Below are positions 61,394 through 63,714 of a DNA stretch of 63,714 nt, piece after piece. Position 1 is the first letter of the stretch. Each line of letters starts with the position of its first letter. The DNA comes from Saprospiraceae bacterium (lineage in GTDB: Bacteria; Bacteroidota; Bacteroidia; Chitinophagales; Saprospiraceae). Below the pieces are notes generated by a model. That model searched no databases, was not told the DNA's origin, and saw only the letters and a program-made list of their open reading frames with translations. The translations under genes and the position numbers were made by a program. Where the stretch lies: positions 1 to 63,714 of the forward strand of contig JAHDGD010000006.1 in NCBI GenBank assembly GCA_020627825.1. Direction: 5' to 3'.

Positions 61394-63529
61394 ATGTATA
61401 AATATATAGCTGTTGTTTGTGCATGTATATGTATGGCATGTACACCCAAGACAACTGAAAAAATCATAGATAATACCAATGATGAAATGGTTTCATTTAG
61501 GTCAAAAGCACCAGCATCTGGCGAAGCGAAACCTGTTCAAATGGGCGAATATACAATAGAAGAACTTGAAAATGGATTGAAGTTAATCATTGTCGAAAAT
61601 CATAAAGTGCCTCTAGTAAACTTTCAACTATCACTAGATTCTCCCCCGATATTGGAAGTTGATGGAGGAGTTGATAAAACAGGATATGTTGATTTGGCTG
61701 GAGCTTTAATTTCATCGGGAACATCAAAAAGAACGAAAGCAGAAATAGATAAAAGCGTTGATAATCTAGGAGCTAGTTTGTCGACTTCCGGAAGATCTGC
61801 TTTTGGTCAATGTTTGACGAAATATGTGGACGAATATATGGATGTGTTTAGTGATGTAATTAAGAATCCTATTTTTCCTGAAGATGAGTTCAATAAAGGA
61901 GTGAAAAGAACATTGTCAGGTATTCAATCTTCTCAAGATGACCCAAATGCTATTGCAGGAATTGTACGTAATGCTCTTGTTTTCGGAAAAGATCATCCAT
62001 ATGGTCGTAGTGCAAATATGGAAAGTGTCAATAATGTTACATTGGACGATGTAAAAAGATACTATCGAGAGACATTTTATCCAAGTAATGCATACCTTAT
62101 TATAGTGGGAGATATTACTCCTGATATGGCTAAAAAGAAAGCCATGCAATATTTTGGTGATTGGAAAGATCCTGAAGCTATTCCGGGTTATGCACCCATG
62201 CCAAAACCTTCAAAAATTGAAGGGGCGAAAGTTGATTTTGTGAATAAGCCAGGAGCTGTTCAATCTGTTATAAATATTGCTTATCCCATTGACATTAAGC
62301 CTGGAGATGATGATGCAATCAAAGCATCTATAATGAATGCCATACTAGGTGGAGGAGTGTTTTCAAGTAGATTGATGCAAAATTTGCGGGAAGATAAAGC
62401 TTATACCTATGGTGCTAGATCTACTCTTGATATAGATCCTTACCAAGGTTATTTTAATGCATATGCTAGTGTACGTAACGAAGTAACGGATTCATCTGTG
62501 GTCGAATTTCTGAAAGAAATGAATACCATTACGATGGAAAAAGTAAATAGTGAGAATCTTGATATTTCTAAGAAATTTATGACGGGTACTATAGCGAGAT
62601 CAATAAGCAATCCATCAACTGTTGCAAGATTTGCGTTAAATACAGCAAAGTATAATTTACCAGAAGATTACTATCAAAACTATATATCGAATATATCAAA
62701 AGTGACTCAGGAAGACATTCTTGACATGGCAAAGAAATATATAAGACCAGAAAATGCACATATTATAGTGGTTGGCAATAAGGGTGAAGTTGCAGAAGAG
62801 TTAGTTCGTTTTGATTCAGATCAAACCATCGATTTTTATGATGTACAAGGTAATTTTATTGAACCTGCTGAAGAAACTCTTCCTGAAGGACATACTGCAG
62901 AAATCGTGGTGTCTGATTTCTTAGATGCTGTAGGAGGTATGGATAAAATCAATGCGGTTAAAGATGTTGTTACTACCTATAAGGCTGAGGTGATGGGTCG
63001 AAATGCTACTTTTAAAACAATGGTAAAGTCAAATGAATTGTTGTATTCAGAAGTTAAAGTAGGGAAAATGACCATGCAGAAGCAATCATTTGATGGAAAG
63101 GTTGTGAAAAATGGTGGAATGGCAGGTAAAAGTGAAGCTACTGAAGGCCCTGAATTCGAAAGTGCGTATGAACAATTGTTCCCAGTTACTCAAATGGCTT
63201 ATTTGGGTGAAGGATATTCTATAAAGTTGGAAGGAATAGAAAAGGTAAATGGTAAGCCTCATTACGTTGTGGTAATTACAAAACCAAGTGGTACAAAGGA
63301 AACTGAATATTACGATACTACGACTAATTTGCTTATGAAGAAAGTTGCAACAGCAGAAGCTCAAGGACAAACGATTACGCTTTCTACAGAATATAGCGAT
63401 TATGAAGAAATCGATGGTATTAAATTTCCATCAACTGTTTCAATCACGGGTGCTATGCCAGAAGTGATGGTATTGAAAAAAGAAGAGATTAAAGTTAATT
63501 CTGGGTTGACAGAAGCAGACTTTAAGTAA
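61394..63529 (+). CDS. M16 peptidase-like lipoprotein lacking the zinc site, with C-terminal extra domain
   Basis: A 711-residue lipoprotein (lipobox CMAC, Cys16). Residues ~45-490 are M16 folds, but the HxxEH zinc motif is replaced near DLAGALISSGT, so it is the regulatory or substrate-binding partner of the preceding peptidase. The second half keeps the M16 Arg/Tyr signature LREDKAYTYGARS, which helps hold substrate. From about 503 to the end is an extra beta-rich domain (FLDAVGGMDKINAVKDVVTTYKAEV, MTMQKQSFDGKVV, YYDTTTNLLMKKV) resembling a LolA/DUF4292-like half-barrel that could bind a hydrophobic ligand. A strong terminator follows. Confidence 0.88.
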   Translation: MYKYIAVVCACICMACTPKTTEKIIDNTNDEMVSFRSKAPASGEAKPVQMGEYTIEELENGLKLIIVENHKVPLVNFQLSLDSPPILEVDGGVDKTGYVDLAGALISSGTSKRTKAEIDKSVDNLGASLSTSGRSAFGQCLTKYVDEYMDVFSDVIKNPIFPEDEFNKGVKRTLSGIQSSQDDPNAIAGIVRNALVFGKDHPYGRSANMESVNNVTLDDVKRYYRETFYPSNAYLIIVGDITPDMAKKKAMQYFGDWKDPEAIPGYAPMPKPSKIEGAKVDFVNKPGAVQSVINIAYPIDIKPGDDDAIKASIMNAILGGGVFSSRLMQNLREDKAYTYGARSTLDIDPYQGYFNAYASVRNEVTDSSVVEFLKEMNTITMEKVNSENLDISKKFMTGTIARSISNPSTVARFALNTAKYNLPEDYYQNYISNISKVTQEDILDMAKKYIRPENAHIIVVGNKGEVAEELVRFDSDQTIDFYDVQGNFIEPAEETLPEGHTAEIVVSDFLDAVGGMDKINAVKDVVTTYKAEVMGRNATFKTMVKSNELLYSEVKVGKMTMQKQSFDGKVVKNGGMAGKSEATEGPEFESAYEQLFPVTQMAYLGEGYSIKLEGIEKVNGKPHYVVVITKPSGTKETEYYDTTTNLLMKKVATAEAQGQTITLSTEYSDYEEIDGIKFPSTVSITGAMPEVMVLKKEEIKVNSGLTEADFK

Positions 63530-63555
63530 AATTTAAATAGGATTATAAACAATCT

Positions 63556-63597
63556 AAAAAAGGTCTTCTTTATAAAATTTAAAGAAGACCTTTTTTT
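63556..63597 (+). terminator. Strong rho-independent terminator after the M16 pair
   Basis: A perfect 17-bp stem (left arm 63556-63572, right arm 63580-63596, core AAGGTCTTCTTT) with a 7-base loop ends in a T7 run. No gene is visible in the remaining ~117 bases of the window. Confidence 0.92.
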
Positions 63598-63714
63598 ATT
63601 TAAACTTGAATCCCAGTTGATTTGACAATCTTTAAAAAAGAGCTAACACATATAAAATCACGAAATTGTTTATAAGTATTTGTCAAAAAGGTTTATGGAT
63701 AATGCTATAAAGTA

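Noticed and set aside
1-63714. CRISPR array, prophage, toxin-antitoxin pair, riboswitch or tRNA gene
   Set aside because: No array-type repeat and spacer pattern, phage structural gene, toxin-antitoxin pair or cloverleaf-like segment was seen on either strand by eye; a covariance-model scan could still find a small RNA I missed.

Overview
The window is an AT-rich stretch of a Bacteroidota chromosome, most likely from the order Saprospirales (the Lewinella/Saprospira kind of lineage). The evidence is type IX secretion (T9SS) C-terminal sorting domains on three proteins, giant secreted proteins built from HYR-like, CUB-like, lamin-tail-like, IgGFc-binding-like and dockerin modules, many lipoproteins with Cys lipoboxes, a long two-part NusB, LytS/LytTR signalling, almost no Shine-Dalgarno signals, and several matches to the Bacteroidota -7 promoter box TAnnTTTG. 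Species assignment is inference. About 46 protein genes cover nearly the whole window. I saw no rRNA, tRNA, CRISPR array, transposase, integrase or prophage gene.

Layout. 1-7.5 kb: secreted proteins of unknown role (one carrying a 13-unit GAA/Glu repeat, one with a T9SS tail), a GIGT-type stalk protein, and a TPR-LytS histidine kinase overlapping its LytTR response regulator. 7.6-12.5 kb: a double AAA+ ATPase, then an operon of ferredoxin, IscX, a KdsC-like HAD phosphatase and a UbiA prenyltransferase. 12.5-17.8 kb: an accessory-looking block with a sulfotransferase, a putative lipid-anchored metallopeptidase, a beta-propeller lipoprotein, a beta-rich lipoprotein and a DUF2207 membrane protein. 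17.9-27.4 kb: Maf, aspartate kinase, ornithine aminotransferase, CoaE, a YigZ/IMPACT protein, an EamA transporter, a DUF1599 protein, a DoxX-type membrane protein, NusB and an OmpA-like protein. 27.6-33.9 kb: guaA, a binding-protein-like lipoprotein, a TrmH-type methyltransferase, an aminotransferase and an acyl-CoA carboxylase beta subunit, all on the plus strand and tightly spaced.

34.1-47.9 kb holds two adjacent giant genes (2046 and 2451 residues) for T9SS-exported proteins. Their last roughly 480-500 residues are homologous: an HYR-like module, a carboxypeptidase-regulatory-like module, a dockerin repeat pair and a sorting domain. 48.2-50.1 kb pairs a nucleoside transporter with uridine kinase. 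50.1-54.8 kb (minus strand) is a cytochrome c maturation operon (ccmE, ccmF) running into a DUF2520 protein, a 93-residue unknown and RidA. 54.9-59.7 kb carries an FtsE-like ATPase, RluF, a YyaL-type thioredoxin-fold protein and an NAD-dependent epimerase/reductase. 60.0-63.5 kb encodes an M16 peptidase pair, one with the zinc site and one without it.

The most unusual nucleotide-level signal is a family of short palindromes of the form TTTGGGC-loop-GCCCAAA, scattered through the window. Copies lie in three divergent promoter regions, after a stop codon, inside an operon gap, and twice in the same reading frame within the histidine kinase gene. A second non-coding oddity is a roughly 126-base imperfect inverted repeat upstream of the nucleoside transporter gene. 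No gene set here looks like a recognisable new defence, mobile or biosynthetic system; most of the window is ordinary housekeeping plus lineage-typical surface proteins.
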